This document shows, one piece after another, positions 45,317-53,690 of a DNA stretch of 64,000 bases. Source of the DNA: MFD04716-140 sp963703125 (GTDB lineage: Bacteria > Bacteroidota > Bacteroidia > Flavobacteriales > Flavobacteriaceae); the NCBI GenBank assembly GCA_963703125.1, contig OY969790.1:496001-560000 (forward strand), in the 5' to 3' direction. Below the pieces are notes generated by a model. That model saw only the letters and a program-made list of their open reading frames with translations, was not told where the DNA came from and ran no database searches. Positions within the stretch are counted from its first letter, which is position 1; the number at the start of each line of letters is the position of its first letter. The position numbers and the translations under genes are program-made.

Positions 45317-46438
45317 ATGAAGAACAGGATCAAGGCACTTTTAGTCGCCTTATTTTTCGGAACGGTACTGCAAGCACAGATTGATGCTGCGTTGCTATTG
45401 GGGCTCACCCAAGCGACTACGAGCGAGATAGACCTAATTTCGAATCCTATCTTAGGTTCATTGATTTACAATACTACCTTAAAGCAAGTATTTCAGTACG
45501 ACGGGAGCAGCTGGAAAGCTGTAGGAACCTCATCAAATGCTTGGAATCTTTTAGGAAATTCAGGAACTTCCTCCGCAACAAACTACATAGGCACCAATGA
45601 CGCCCAGGATCTTGTCTTGAAAGCCAATTCCAACGAAAAACTACGGCTTGTAAACAATAAGGGCCAAGTTCTTGTAAACCAGGCAACATCATTCAACAAC
45701 CACCCGCTGGTACTGCGGGCCAATGGTAATGATGTTTTGGCATTTGAAGACAATACGGGAGTTCCCAAATGGCATTGGAACATTCTTGGTGGGGGATTGA
45801 ATTTTGTGGAAACCAATGTCGCTGACTATCGCCTTTTTCTCAAATATGGGGGCAATGTTGGGTTCAACACATCAAACCCCGATTATACGGCCGATATCAA
45901 CGGCACCGCAAGAATCGTGAATACGCCCACTATTTCAACGGCTACCAAGGCACTCGTAAAGGATCCAGGTACAGGTCAAATAAGTGAACAAAGTATTTTA
46001 GGCAAATTCTTTCAAAACTTTCAGGGACGGGCATATTTTTATAATAATACATGGTATTCACCCACGGACCTGTACGGCGTGTCTTCACAGAATTGGAATC
46101 AGGCCAAAGGCTCTGGTACTATTCCCAGTTATAGTGGCAATGATCAGTCTGGTACTGTCATTACGTCAAGTATGACGCTTGTTAAATTCAATATGAAAAA
46201 TGATTTTAACACCAATCCAACAGGAACACAACACATCAACTTGTCAGTTTTAAGAAATGGTACTTATATTAATATTGGCACTTATACTTTAAACGGTGGA
46301 AGCACTTCTATAACCCTGCACTCCCAAAATGTGGATTTTCCGCTTTTGGAGAATGATCTTCTGGTTTGGGCCGTTAGAACAACAGGTGGTTCTAACTTTC
46401 TATCTTATGTGTCCTTAAGTTTTGAATTTGCCTATTGA
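45317..46438 (+). CDS. Short exported fibre-like protein
   Basis: 373 residues. Signal peptide (LLVALFFGTVLQAQ), then the same short N-terminal domain as its upstream neighbour (LLLGLTQATTSEIDLISNPI; LIYNTTLKQVFQYDGSSW). The middle contains KPLVLR-like strands and NPDYTADINGTARI. The C-terminal about 90 residues (MTLVKFNMKNDFNTNPTGTQ to YVSLSFEFAY) look like another beta-sandwich head; its identity is unknown. The 98 bp before it hold nothing recognisable. Its end precedes the second T9SS type-B gene by 4 bp. Confidence 0.75.
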   Translation: MKNRIKALLVALFFGTVLQAQIDAALLLGLTQATTSEIDLISNPILGSLIYNTTLKQVFQYDGSSWKAVGTSSNAWNLLGNSGTSSATNYIGTNDAQDLVLKANSNEKLRLVNNKGQVLVNQATSFNNHPLVLRANGNDVLAFEDNTGVPKWHWNILGGGLNFVETNVADYRLFLKYGGNVGFNTSNPDYTADINGTARIVNTPTISTATKALVKDPGTGQISEQSILGKFFQNFQGRAYFYNNTWYSPTDLYGVSSQNWNQAKGSGTIPSYSGNDQSGTVITSSMTLVKFNMKNDFNTNPTGTQHINLSVLRNGTYINIGTYTLNGGSTSITLHSQNVDFPLLENDLLVWAVRTTGGSNFLSYVSLSFEFAY

Positions 46439-46442
46439 AAAC

Positions 46443-47627
46443 ATGAATCGAACAAAAAAAATGAGAATAATAATAATAATTGGCTTTTTAAGTGTGCAAA
46501 TTGCCATGGCCCAAGATGCTATCCATAATTTTGGATCGCTTCAAATGCATAATGCGGTACAAGTTGGTTTCCATACGAACTTGATCAACGATGGTAGTTT
46601 TGATCAGAATAAAGGTTTGGCCGGTTTCTATGGATATGACAAATCCCTACAAGTATCCGGTGCATTCAACGCTATTTTTTATGATGCGGAATTTTTGGTG
46701 GATGACGGTCTGTATTTGGATACGGCCATAGGAGTCATTAACAATGCAAATTTAATTACGGGCGATATTATCACTCCTAGAAATAGGTCCAACATTTTCT
46801 CCAATTTCATAGATGATGGCTTTTACTCCGGTGAAAATGATGTTTCCCATATTGATGGGTATGCAGCCATTACCAACAAAGAAACATTTACTTTCCCAGT
46901 TGGTGATGCCGATAGATTGCGCCCACTCACCATTGCATCCTCCGCAACAAACTGGTTGGCGAAGTGTGCTTATTTTTACGAAGACCCAAATACAACTTCC
47001 ACATTTGGAAAAAATTTTCAGACTTCCAAAAAATCCACAAATTTCCTATCAGTCAGTGATATGGAATATTGGCATTTAGAAGGTGATGTGCCCACAGCCG
47101 TAACCCTAACGTGGGATGAATTTAGTAATGTACGCAAATTGGCTCCCTATTTAAGTGACTTAAAAGTGGTAGGCTTTAGTAGGGAAAAACAAGTATGGGA
47201 GAATTTGGGCAATACCGATGTTCAAGGTGGAATGTCCCATGGCTCTGTCACATCGGACCTGTTTGTCCCAAATGACTACGAAATTATCACCATAGGCGGC
47301 AATGATGATGCCCTTGAGGATTTTACGACCATTGACCTTGCGAATTATTTTATGACCCCGAACGGTGACGGAAAAAATGATGTACTTGTTTTAGAAGGAC
47401 TCGATAAATCCCCTAATAACAATATTCAAATCTTCAACCGCTATGGAATACTGGTGTACTCAAAATCAAATTATCAGAACGATTTTGATGGAACTTCCAA
47501 CAGACAATCGGTTATCAATCGAGATTCGCGTTTGGAATCGGGCATATATTTCTATATAATCACTCTGGACGATTTAAGACGAAAACATCAAGGATATCTT
47601 TATATTGCAACGGACGGAAAGAATTAA
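46443..47627 (+). CDS. T9SS type-B sorting-domain protein (gliding motility-associated C-terminal domain), copy 2
   Basis: 394 residues from ATG 46443 (MNRTKKMRIIIIIGFLSVQI). Paralogue of the 36702-37841 product along its whole length: VGFHTNLINDGSFDQNKG, FTFPVGDADRLRPLTI, KCAYFYEDPNTTSTFG, and NDYEIITIGG all have counterparts. The C-terminal domain (MTPNGDGKNDVLVLEGLD; IFNRYGILVYSKSNYQ; IYFYIITLDD) is the T9SS type-B signal. It closes module 2 as copy 1 closes module 1, which is the main reason to read these genes as a repeating system. Confidence 0.9.
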   Translation: MNRTKKMRIIIIIGFLSVQIAMAQDAIHNFGSLQMHNAVQVGFHTNLINDGSFDQNKGLAGFYGYDKSLQVSGAFNAIFYDAEFLVDDGLYLDTAIGVINNANLITGDIITPRNRSNIFSNFIDDGFYSGENDVSHIDGYAAITNKETFTFPVGDADRLRPLTIASSATNWLAKCAYFYEDPNTTSTFGKNFQTSKKSTNFLSVSDMEYWHLEGDVPTAVTLTWDEFSNVRKLAPYLSDLKVVGFSREKQVWENLGNTDVQGGMSHGSVTSDLFVPNDYEIITIGGNDDALEDFTTIDLANYFMTPNGDGKNDVLVLEGLDKSPNNNIQIFNRYGILVYSKSNYQNDFDGTSNRQSVINRDSRLESGIYFYIITLDDLRRKHQGYLYIATDGKN

Positions 47628-47721
47628 ATTCAGTCCTAATCAAAGAATCGATATTGATTCCTTTTACAATGTAGATCCTTGTCTTTCTTGCGGAGAATTG
47701 CGTAATTTTAACTTCGAAGAG

Positions 47722-47741
47722 ACTTCCATTTAATTGGAAGT
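47722..47741 (+). terminator. Weak hairpin after the fibre locus
   Basis: ACTTCCA / TGGAAGT with a six-base loop, followed by only a short T-rich stretch (TTATAC). It is a plausible terminator for module 2 but lacks a strong U-tract. Confidence 0.35.
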
Positions 47742-47827
47742 TTATACAAAAAGGTACTTGATACTATTGGCAGTATTTTTGACGTATATACTGTATTTGC
47801 CCAAATATCAAATAAAAAGCAAAGCAC

Positions 47828-48562
47828 ATGCATAGAAGAACATTTGTTAAAAAAGGTGGTATTACGGCGCTTTCTATTAGTTTACTTCCAACTTTTTCAA
47901 TTTCCCAGGAAACCGAATTTTCGGTATTGGAACTAATGGGGAAAGAAGAAATAAACCTGATTGGAAAAGATATTAATCTAAGAAAGGAAGCCCATGATGC
48001 TTTTTTGGAAATGAAAAAGGCCGCCTACAATGACGGAATCGATTTAAAAATCGTATCAAGTTATCGCAGTTTTGAGCGCCAAGAACAGATATGGGAAGGA
48101 AAATACCTCAAATATACCGAAGAAGATGGGATGAAGCCATTACCTGCCATTGATAAGATTATAGAGTATTCAACCATTCCTGGCACAAGTAGGCATCATT
48201 GGGGTACTGATATTGATATTGTGGACGGATATCGTAAAGTAGAGGGCGATGTTCTTGTTCCAGAAAAATTCGGAGAGGGTGGGCCCTACGCAGATTTTAA
48301 AAATTGGATGGACAAAAATTCGAAAACATATGGTTTTTATCTGGTTTATACAGACGAACCTAAAAGAAAAGGCTTTAAGTACGAACCGTGGCACTATAGC
48401 TACGCCCCTATTTCGATTCCAATGCTGAAGGAATTTAGAGGCAAAAACATTCTTCAATTGTTGAGAAAAGAAGAATTCTTGGGATGTGAGCATTTTACAA
48501 CGGGATTTGTTAGGAGTTATATTCAAAACAATATTTTGGATATTAATAGGGAACTTTTATAA
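47828..48562 (+). CDS. Tat-exported M15-family D-alanyl-D-alanine carboxypeptidase
   Basis: 244 residues. The N-terminus MHRRTFVKKGGITALSISLL has a twin-arginine motif (RRTFVKK, close to SRRxFLK) followed by a hydrophobic core, so export by Tat is likely. The VanY-like zinc site is seen in SRHHWGTDIDI (HX6D) and EPWHYSY (the second His), with SSYRSFERQ upstream. It probably trims peptidoglycan stem peptides. The TATTTTTG at 47774-47781 could be its -7 element. The M48 peptidase gene lies 40 bp downstream. Confidence 0.9.
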   Translation: MHRRTFVKKGGITALSISLLPTFSISQETEFSVLELMGKEEINLIGKDINLRKEAHDAFLEMKKAAYNDGIDLKIVSSYRSFERQEQIWEGKYLKYTEEDGMKPLPAIDKIIEYSTIPGTSRHHWGTDIDIVDGYRKVEGDVLVPEKFGEGGPYADFKNWMDKNSKTYGFYLVYTDEPKRKGFKYEPWHYSYAPISIPMLKEFRGKNILQLLRKEEFLGCEHFTTGFVRSYIQNNILDINRELL

Positions 48563-48602
48563 GTCTTTTGTATATTTCCTTTCACAATTCACACAATCCA
48601 AA

Positions 48603-49370
48603 ATGAACAGAAGTAGCTGGAAAATCCGAATTTTTATTGGATTGGCCATTGTTGCCTTCGCATTTATTCAGCGATGTAACAGTAAAGAAGAAAACCCGTA
48701 TACGGGCAGGGTTCAGACCATTAATATGTCGCCTGAGCAAGAAATAGCAATTGGTCTTCAAAGTGCCCCCGAAATAGCCCAAGAATATGGCGGACTTTAT
48801 CCAGACCAAAATCTTCAAGCTAGGGTTGACCAAGTGGGCAATAAACTGATACAAAATAGCATCGCCAGGGAAACTCCTTATAAATATGAATTTCATCTTT
48901 TGGCTGATGATAAGACAATTAATGCATTTGCACTGCCAGGCGGCCCTGTGTTTATTACCTATGCCCTATTTAGGCAATTGAACGAAGCCCAACTGGCCGG
49001 TGTTCTGGGTCATGAAATTGGCCACGTAATTGGTCGGCATTCGGCAGAGCGAATTGCCGAAGGTGATTTTTGGAAAACCATATCAATGGGGGCATCCGTT
49101 GGTGCCGACGCAGGAAGTATTGTGGGTAGTATCGGCCAAAATACCCTTTTGAAAAACGGTAGGGGCGATGAACTGGAAAGCGATGATCTTGGGGTATTGT
49201 TCATGATACAATCTGGGTATGATCCCTATGAAATGATCAAGGTGATGGAAATTCTAAAAGCTGCTTCTGGTTCCAATAGGGTGCCGGAATTTCAAAGTAC
49301 ACACCCGGATCCAGAAAATCGTATTGAAAGAATCAAAGAAGCCATTCAAAAATACAAAGGTCAACAATAG
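48603..49370 (+). CDS. M48-family metallopeptidase (membrane-anchored or lipoprotein)
   Basis: 255 residues from ATG 48603 (MNRSSWKIRIFIGLAIVAFA); frame-open sequence further upstream overlaps the M15 gene and is not used. The zinc site is HEIGHVIGRHSAER with the third ligand in DELESDDLGVLFM, as in BepA/HtpX-type peptidases. C25 follows the hydrophobic segment but the preceding residues (FIQR) are not a good lipobox. It probably has a role in outer-membrane protein quality control. The 251 bp after it hold a good promoter for the next small gene. Confidence 0.9.
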   Translation: MNRSSWKIRIFIGLAIVAFAFIQRCNSKEENPYTGRVQTINMSPEQEIAIGLQSAPEIAQEYGGLYPDQNLQARVDQVGNKLIQNSIARETPYKYEFHLLADDKTINAFALPGGPVFITYALFRQLNEAQLAGVLGHEIGHVIGRHSAERIAEGDFWKTISMGASVGADAGSIVGSIGQNTLLKNGRGDELESDDLGVLFMIQSGYDPYEMIKVMEILKAASGSNRVPEFQSTHPDPENRIERIKEAIQKYKGQQ

Positions 49371-49566
49371 ACCGTTTTTATTCACTGGGTACATTGCAGA
49401 ACTGAATCATTGAGGTAGGCAGAAAACGACAATATCTTTCTTTTCATCCGCTTAACGACTTTTTATAACCATTTGTCCACTATTTCTTTGAAAGCCTGTT
49501 AAATACAGACCTAGTGGTAGGTTTTCATACATTTTTGGTTATATTTGAAATCCTCAAGTCTTATAA

Positions 49567-49595
49567 TTGCCTCAAATTTAACCCTTGTAGCTTTG
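49567..49595 (+). promoter_or_regulatory. Bacteroidota-type promoter, both elements present
   Basis: TTG at 49567-49569, an 18-base spacer, then TAGCTTTG (TAnnTTTG) at 49588-49595, 26 bases before the ATG of the 55-residue gene. This is the best complete promoter in the window. A second TAnnTTTG match is at 49540-49547. Confidence 0.65.
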
Positions 49596-49621
49596 ATTTA
49601 TAATTTTTTAAATGAAACTAT

Positions 49622-49789
49622 ATGGGAACACTATTGCACTTTAAAACATTGTACGAAGAAGCATTTGAAAATTGTAAGCCAGAGTTTGTTGTAATACTAT
49701 TAAAACTTTACTCTTTTTTCTGTGCATCTATGTTATTAATGGCGGTTTATGCCCTAATGGATAGGGCACTGAACGGCTTTGAATTTTAA
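49622..49789 (+). CDS. Small single-helix membrane protein, 55 residues (DUF6747-like)
   Basis: Translated by hand from ATG 49622 to TAA 49789. It begins MGTLLHFKTLYEEAFENCKP, followed by a hydrophobic segment (residues about 23-45, VVILLKLYSFFCASMLLMAV) and a short tail DRALNGFEF. I believe it belongs to the small flavobacterial family named DUF6747, from memory. A complete promoter 26 bases ahead and a strong terminator 61 bases behind make it a real monocistronic gene. Function unknown. Confidence 0.75.
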   Translation: MGTLLHFKTLYEEAFENCKPEFVVILLKLYSFFCASMLLMAVYALMDRALNGFEF

Positions 49790-49850
49790 AGGATTGTTTT
49801 ATTAGGTCGCTCTTTTACTTGAACACTATATGGGGCGACCGTATGGATTT

Positions 49851-49892
49851 AAAAAACCACTCTAACTAATTTAAAGTATAGAGTGGTTTTTT
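49851..49892. terminator. Strong bidirectional terminator
   Basis: A 14-base perfect stem AAAAAACCACTCTA / TAGAGTGGTTTTTT with a 14-base loop. It separates the 55-residue gene from the convergent ankyrin gene and has A/T tracts for both strands. Confidence 0.85.
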
Positions 49893-49934
49893 AATTGGTA
49901 GAAAAGCAAATTAATTGATGAATATTGTTCGGTA

Positions 49935-50321
49935 CTACATTGCCGCTTCAAGTACTTCCAAGGTTTCCTTGGCATTTGAAAGTTCGGCATATTCTTTAAC
50001 GGTCATCCCTTTATCACATCGAATACGCAGATCAGCCCCATTATCTATCAATAGCTGCAAAATTTCCGCTTTATTGTACCTCGCCGCAAAAATTGCAGGT
50101 GTCTTCCCTAAGGATTTTCGGTTGACATCTTCGCCAAGGGCGATCAATCTTTTTACCGTCTCCAAATCACCTTTTATGATTGCCTTACAAAAGGTGCTAG
50201 CCTCATTGGCAATGGTTGAGACCACAAAGTCTGAATGGTTCAGATTAGTTTTCTGATCGGCCCTAACAGCCGTAACCACTAGCAAACATGCAGTGGCCAT
50301 AGTAAAGATTGTTTTTTTCAT
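49935..50321 (-). CDS. Exported ankyrin-repeat protein
   Basis: 128 residues with a signal peptide (MKKTIFTMATACLLVVTAVR). About three ankyrin repeats follow: CKAIIKGDLETVKRLIALGE, GKTPAIFAARYNKAEILQLL and DKGMTVKEYAELSNAKETLE, with the TPAIFAA core typical of the fold. Ankyrin domains bind proteins, and the partner here is unknown. Divergent from gpmI, with an 11-base perfect inverted repeat between. Confidence 0.85.
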   Translation of the reverse strand: MKKTIFTMATACLLVVTAVRADQKTNLNHSDFVVSTIANEASTFCKAIIKGDLETVKRLIALGEDVNRKSLGKTPAIFAARYNKAEILQLLIDNGADLRIRCDKGMTVKEYAELSNAKETLEVLEAAM

Positions 50322-50397
50322 GATGAATTGATTTAATTGATGAATAATTTTTGATTATATAAAAATAGACGTTTCTTATACTTTTTTGTTTCATGTT

Positions 50398-50428
50398 TAA
50401 CTGTTAAATAACTAAAGTTTAACAGTTA
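50398..50428. promoter_or_regulatory. Perfect 11-bp inverted repeat between divergent genes
   Basis: TAACTGTTAAA / TTTAACAGTTA with a nine-base centre. There is no T-tract and the location is between the ankyrin and gpmI starts, so an operator is more likely than a terminator. TAATTTTG at 50516-50523 (TAnnTTTG) could be the gpmI -7 element. Confidence 0.45.
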
Positions 50429-50543
50429 CACTGAAAATTTGTTAAAAAATTATCATTTAAAAAGACATCCCCAAAATTTGATGAACTAAACCTAGCTAGA
50501 CTTAGGGAATCATAGTAATTTTGGAAAAAATAATGCCTTAGAA

Positions 50544-52061
50544 ATGAACAAAAAAGTAATCCTAATGATTTTGGACGGATGGGGAAAATCCCCAGATCCC
50601 AAGGTCTCCGCTATTGATAACGCCGAAACACCCTTTATAGACTCATTATACAAGAAATATCCCAATGCGAACTTATTGACCGATGGAATGAATGTTGGCC
50701 TTCCCGAGGGTCAAATGGGGAATAGTGAAGTAGGACATATGAATCTGGGAGCAGGAAGAATAGTATATCAAGATTTGGCAAAAATCAATCTGGCCGTCAA
50801 AGAGAATACTTTGAAGGATGAGAAGGTGCTAAAAGAAGCTTTTGAATATGCCAAAGCCAATAACAGATCGGTTCATTTTCTTGGCCTCCTAAGCAATGGC
50901 GGCGTACATAGTCATATCTCCCACTTAAAAGGTTTGATTACCGCAGGGGAAAACTACGGTCTGGATAAAATGTATATACATGCCTTTACCGATGGTCGTG
51001 ATGTAGACCCTAAAAGTGGTCTCGGTTTTCTTGTAGATTTGAACGTATTTTGTTCAAATAAAAAGGCGAAACTGGCTACTGTTATAGGCAGATATTATGC
51101 CATGGATAGGGACAAACGCTGGGAAAGGGTGAAATTGGCTTATGACGTGATGGTGAATTCTGAAGGTGAAAAGTCCAATGATATTGCAAATGCAATGCAG
51201 GCCAGTTATGATGAGGGTATTACAGATGAATTTATCAAACCTGTAGTCATGACCGATTTAAATGGAAGTCCTATTGCCAAGATCAAGGAAGATGATGTCG
51301 TAGTCTTCTTCAATTTCAGAACGGACAGGGGTCGTGAATTGACCCAGGTTTTGAACCAAGAGGATATGCACGAACTGAATATGCATAAATTAAATCTTTA
51401 TTATGTAACCTTGACCAACTATGATGATTCTTTCAAGGGAATTAAAGTCGTGTACGACAAGGATAATATTCGAGAAACTTTAGGGGAAGTATTGGAAAAA
51501 GCGGATAAAAAACAGATAAGAATTGCAGAAACTGAAAAATACCCGCACGTGACTTTCTTTTTCAATGGAGGTAGAGAGGTTCCGTTCAATGGGGAGCAAC
51601 GAATTTTATGTCCGTCACCAAAAGTCGCAACCTATGACTTAAAACCAGAAATGAGTGCTTATGAAATACGAGATGCCATTATTCCAGAACTACAAAAAGG
51701 GGATGTGGATTTTGTATGCCTAAATTTCGCAAACCCTGATATGGTAGGGCATACAGGAGATATGAAAGCGGCCATAAAGGCCTGTGAAGTTGTGGATAGC
51801 TGTGCCAACTCGGTAATTTCTGCGGCATTGGATAATGGCTATACGACCATCTTAATTGCAGATCATGGGAATTGTGACACCATGATAAACCCTGATGGAA
51901 GCCCCAATACGGCACATACAACCAATCCTGTGCCCTTAATATTGGTTGATCCAGAAATAAAAGAAATTAAAGATGGCGTTTTAGGGGATATTGCCCCCAC
52001 CATCCTAAAATTGATGGGCATTCCCCAACCCAAAGCAATGACTCAAAAGGCATTGGTATAG
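50544..52061 (+). CDS. gpmI: 2,3-bisphosphoglycerate-independent phosphoglycerate mutase
   Basis: Interconverts 3- and 2-phosphoglycerate with two Mn2+ ions. 505 residues, full length. The N-terminal metal site is LMILDGWG, the phospho-serine is S61 in QMGNSEVGHMNLGAGR, and the phosphatase-domain metal motifs include FANPDMVGHTG and ILIADHGNCD. The HAFTDGRDVDPKSG segment belongs to the phosphotransferase domain. The gene map follows after 33 bp. Confidence 0.97.
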   Translation: MNKKVILMILDGWGKSPDPKVSAIDNAETPFIDSLYKKYPNANLLTDGMNVGLPEGQMGNSEVGHMNLGAGRIVYQDLAKINLAVKENTLKDEKVLKEAFEYAKANNRSVHFLGLLSNGGVHSHISHLKGLITAGENYGLDKMYIHAFTDGRDVDPKSGLGFLVDLNVFCSNKKAKLATVIGRYYAMDRDKRWERVKLAYDVMVNSEGEKSNDIANAMQASYDEGITDEFIKPVVMTDLNGSPIAKIKEDDVVVFFNFRTDRGRELTQVLNQEDMHELNMHKLNLYYVTLTNYDDSFKGIKVVYDKDNIRETLGEVLEKADKKQIRIAETEKYPHVTFFFNGGREVPFNGEQRILCPSPKVATYDLKPEMSAYEIRDAIIPELQKGDVDFVCLNFANPDMVGHTGDMKAAIKACEVVDSCANSVISAALDNGYTTILIADHGNCDTMINPDGSPNTAHTTNPVPLILVDPEIKEIKDGVLGDIAPTILKLMGIPQPKAMTQKALV

Positions 52062-52081
52062 AATGCTTGAATCAAATTTTT

Positions 52082-52089
52082 TACCTTTG
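52082..52089 (+). promoter_or_regulatory. TAnnTTTG element very close to the map start codon
   Basis: TACCTTTG ends only 5 bases before the map ATG at 52095. If used as a -7 element, transcription would begin at or next to the ATG, giving a leaderless message. No -33 TTG at normal spacing. Confidence 0.35.
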
Positions 52090-52094
52090 CCGAT

Positions 52095-52913
52095 ATGGTG
52101 AAAATTAAGAGTCCCGAAGAAATAGAACTCATGCGCGAGAGCGCTTTGGTTGTATCTAAAACCTTGGGCATGTTGGCTTCGGAAATAAGACCCGGTGTGA
52201 ATGCCCTGTATTTGGACAAACTTGCCGAGGAATTTATACGTTCCCAAGGTGCAGAGCCGGGATTTTTGGGAATGTACGGATTTCCGAATACCCTAAATAT
52301 AAGTCCCAATGCCCAGGTAGTTCATGGTATACCCAATAAAGAACCGTTAAAGGAAGGTGATATTATTTCAGTTGACTGTGGAAGTCTTAAAAATGGATAC
52401 TATGGTGATCATGCCTATACCTTTCCCGTTGGTGAAATTGAACCAGACACCAAAAAATTACTCGATATAACCAAAGAATCCCTCTATCGTGGTATTAGAG
52501 AATTCAAAACCGGAAATCGCGTGGGAGATGTGGCTTTTGCCATTCAAAGTTATTGTGAGAAAAACGGCTATGGTGTTGTTAGGGAATTGGTGGGGCATGG
52601 TCTAGGCACCAAATTACATGAAGGCCCCGAAATGCCGAACTATGGCAAGCGTGGTCGTGGTAAAAAGTTTGTTGAAGGAATGGTAGTTGCTATTGAGCCC
52701 ATGATCAATATGGGCACCAAAAATATAAAGCAGTTGAAAGACGGATGGACCATCTTAACAGCTGATGGAAAGCCAAGTGCCCATTTTGAGCACAATGTGG
52801 CCATTGTAAACGGCAAACCGGAGTTATTATCTACCTTTCAATACATTTATGATGCTTTGGGCATACAAAGCAATGAAGAAGACGAATTTAGACAGAAGAA
52901 ATTGCAATTGTAG
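52095..52913 (+). CDS. map: Type I methionine aminopeptidase
   Basis: 272 residues removing N-terminal methionine from new proteins. Pita-bread-fold metal ligands are visible: SVDCGSLKNGYYGDHAYTF (two Asp), GHGLGTKLHEGPEMPNYG (His and nearby His), MVVAIEPMINMG (Glu) and SAHFEHNVAIV (Glu). The family consensus NVNDVVCHG-type helix reads PNAQVVHGIPN. It precedes the methyltransferase gene by 12 bp. Confidence 0.96.
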   Translation: MVKIKSPEEIELMRESALVVSKTLGMLASEIRPGVNALYLDKLAEEFIRSQGAEPGFLGMYGFPNTLNISPNAQVVHGIPNKEPLKEGDIISVDCGSLKNGYYGDHAYTFPVGEIEPDTKKLLDITKESLYRGIREFKTGNRVGDVAFAIQSYCEKNGYGVVRELVGHGLGTKLHEGPEMPNYGKRGRGKKFVEGMVVAIEPMINMGTKNIKQLKDGWTILTADGKPSAHFEHNVAIVNGKPELLSTFQYIYDALGIQSNEEDEFRQKKLQL

Positions 52914-52925
52914 ATATTGCTTATT

Positions 52926-53690
52926 ATGAAGAAAATCTTCAAGATTCTGCTCAATATAATTCCCAGGCCAATTCTTATAAAATTTAGTTACTTGATAAGG
53001 CCTCTGTTTGCATTGATTTATCGAGGCTCCAATTATGTCGACCCCATTGACGGAAAGCATTTTAGAAGTTTTCTGCCGTACGGGTATGAAAATCCTCGGG
53101 ACAATGTGCTTTCTCCTTCCACACTATCTCTGGAACGCCATAGGCTTCTATGGCTCTTTTTAAAAAGTGATACCGACTTTTTTACGGCACCACTTAAAGT
53201 GTTGCACTTTGCCCCAGAGCAGGCATTTTACCAGAGATTCAGGAAACTGAAAAATATTGATTATACTACCACCGACCTACATTCCCCATTGGCGGATGTG
53301 AAGGCGGATATTTGTAACCTTCCCTTTAAGGACAATTCGTTCGATGTCATTTTATGCAATCATGTTTTGGAGCATATTCCAAATGATACGAAAGCCATGC
53401 AAGAACTCCATAGAGTATTAAAAAAAGGAGGATGGGGAATTTTTCAAGTACCACAGGACCTTGACCGAAGTGTTACATTTGAGGACAATTCGATTACTGA
53501 TCAAAAGGAACGAGCCAAAATATTTGGTCAGTACGATCATGTTCGCATTTACGGTGAGGATTATTTTGATAAGCTGAGAGACATTGGTTTCTTCGTGGAG
53601 GAAGTAAATTATACTTCCAAATTAACCGCAGAAGAAATCGAAAAATACCGACTTGCAAAAAGAGAGATTATTCCTTTGGTTCGGAAATAG
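52926..53690 (+). CDS. Class I SAM-dependent methyltransferase
   Basis: 254 residues from ATG 52926 (MKKIFKILLNIIPRPILIKF), with a basic hydrophobic start that may associate with the membrane. The Methyltransf_11-type motifs are VLHFAPEQAFYQRF (in place of the usual DxGxGxG), DICNLPFKDNSFDVILCNHV and LEHIPNDTKAMQELHRVLKK. Substrate unknown; probably cotranscribed with map. Its end overlaps the convergent apbE by 23 bp. Confidence 0.85.
   Translation: MKKIFKILLNIIPRPILIKFSYLIRPLFALIYRGSNYVDPIDGKHFRSFLPYGYENPRDNVLSPSTLSLERHRLLWLFLKSDTDFFTAPLKVLHFAPEQAFYQRFRKLKNIDYTTTDLHSPLADVKADICNLPFKDNSFDVILCNHVLEHIPNDTKAMQELHRVLKKGGWGIFQVPQDLDRSVTFEDNSITDQKERAKIFGQYDHVRIYGEDYFDKLRDIGFFVEEVNYTSKLTAEEIEKYRLAKREIIPLVRK

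Noticed and set aside
32367..47627. Prophage tail-fibre region
   Set aside because: The proteins have signal peptides and T9SS signals, and no capsid, terminase, portal, tail-tube, integrase or lysis genes are present.
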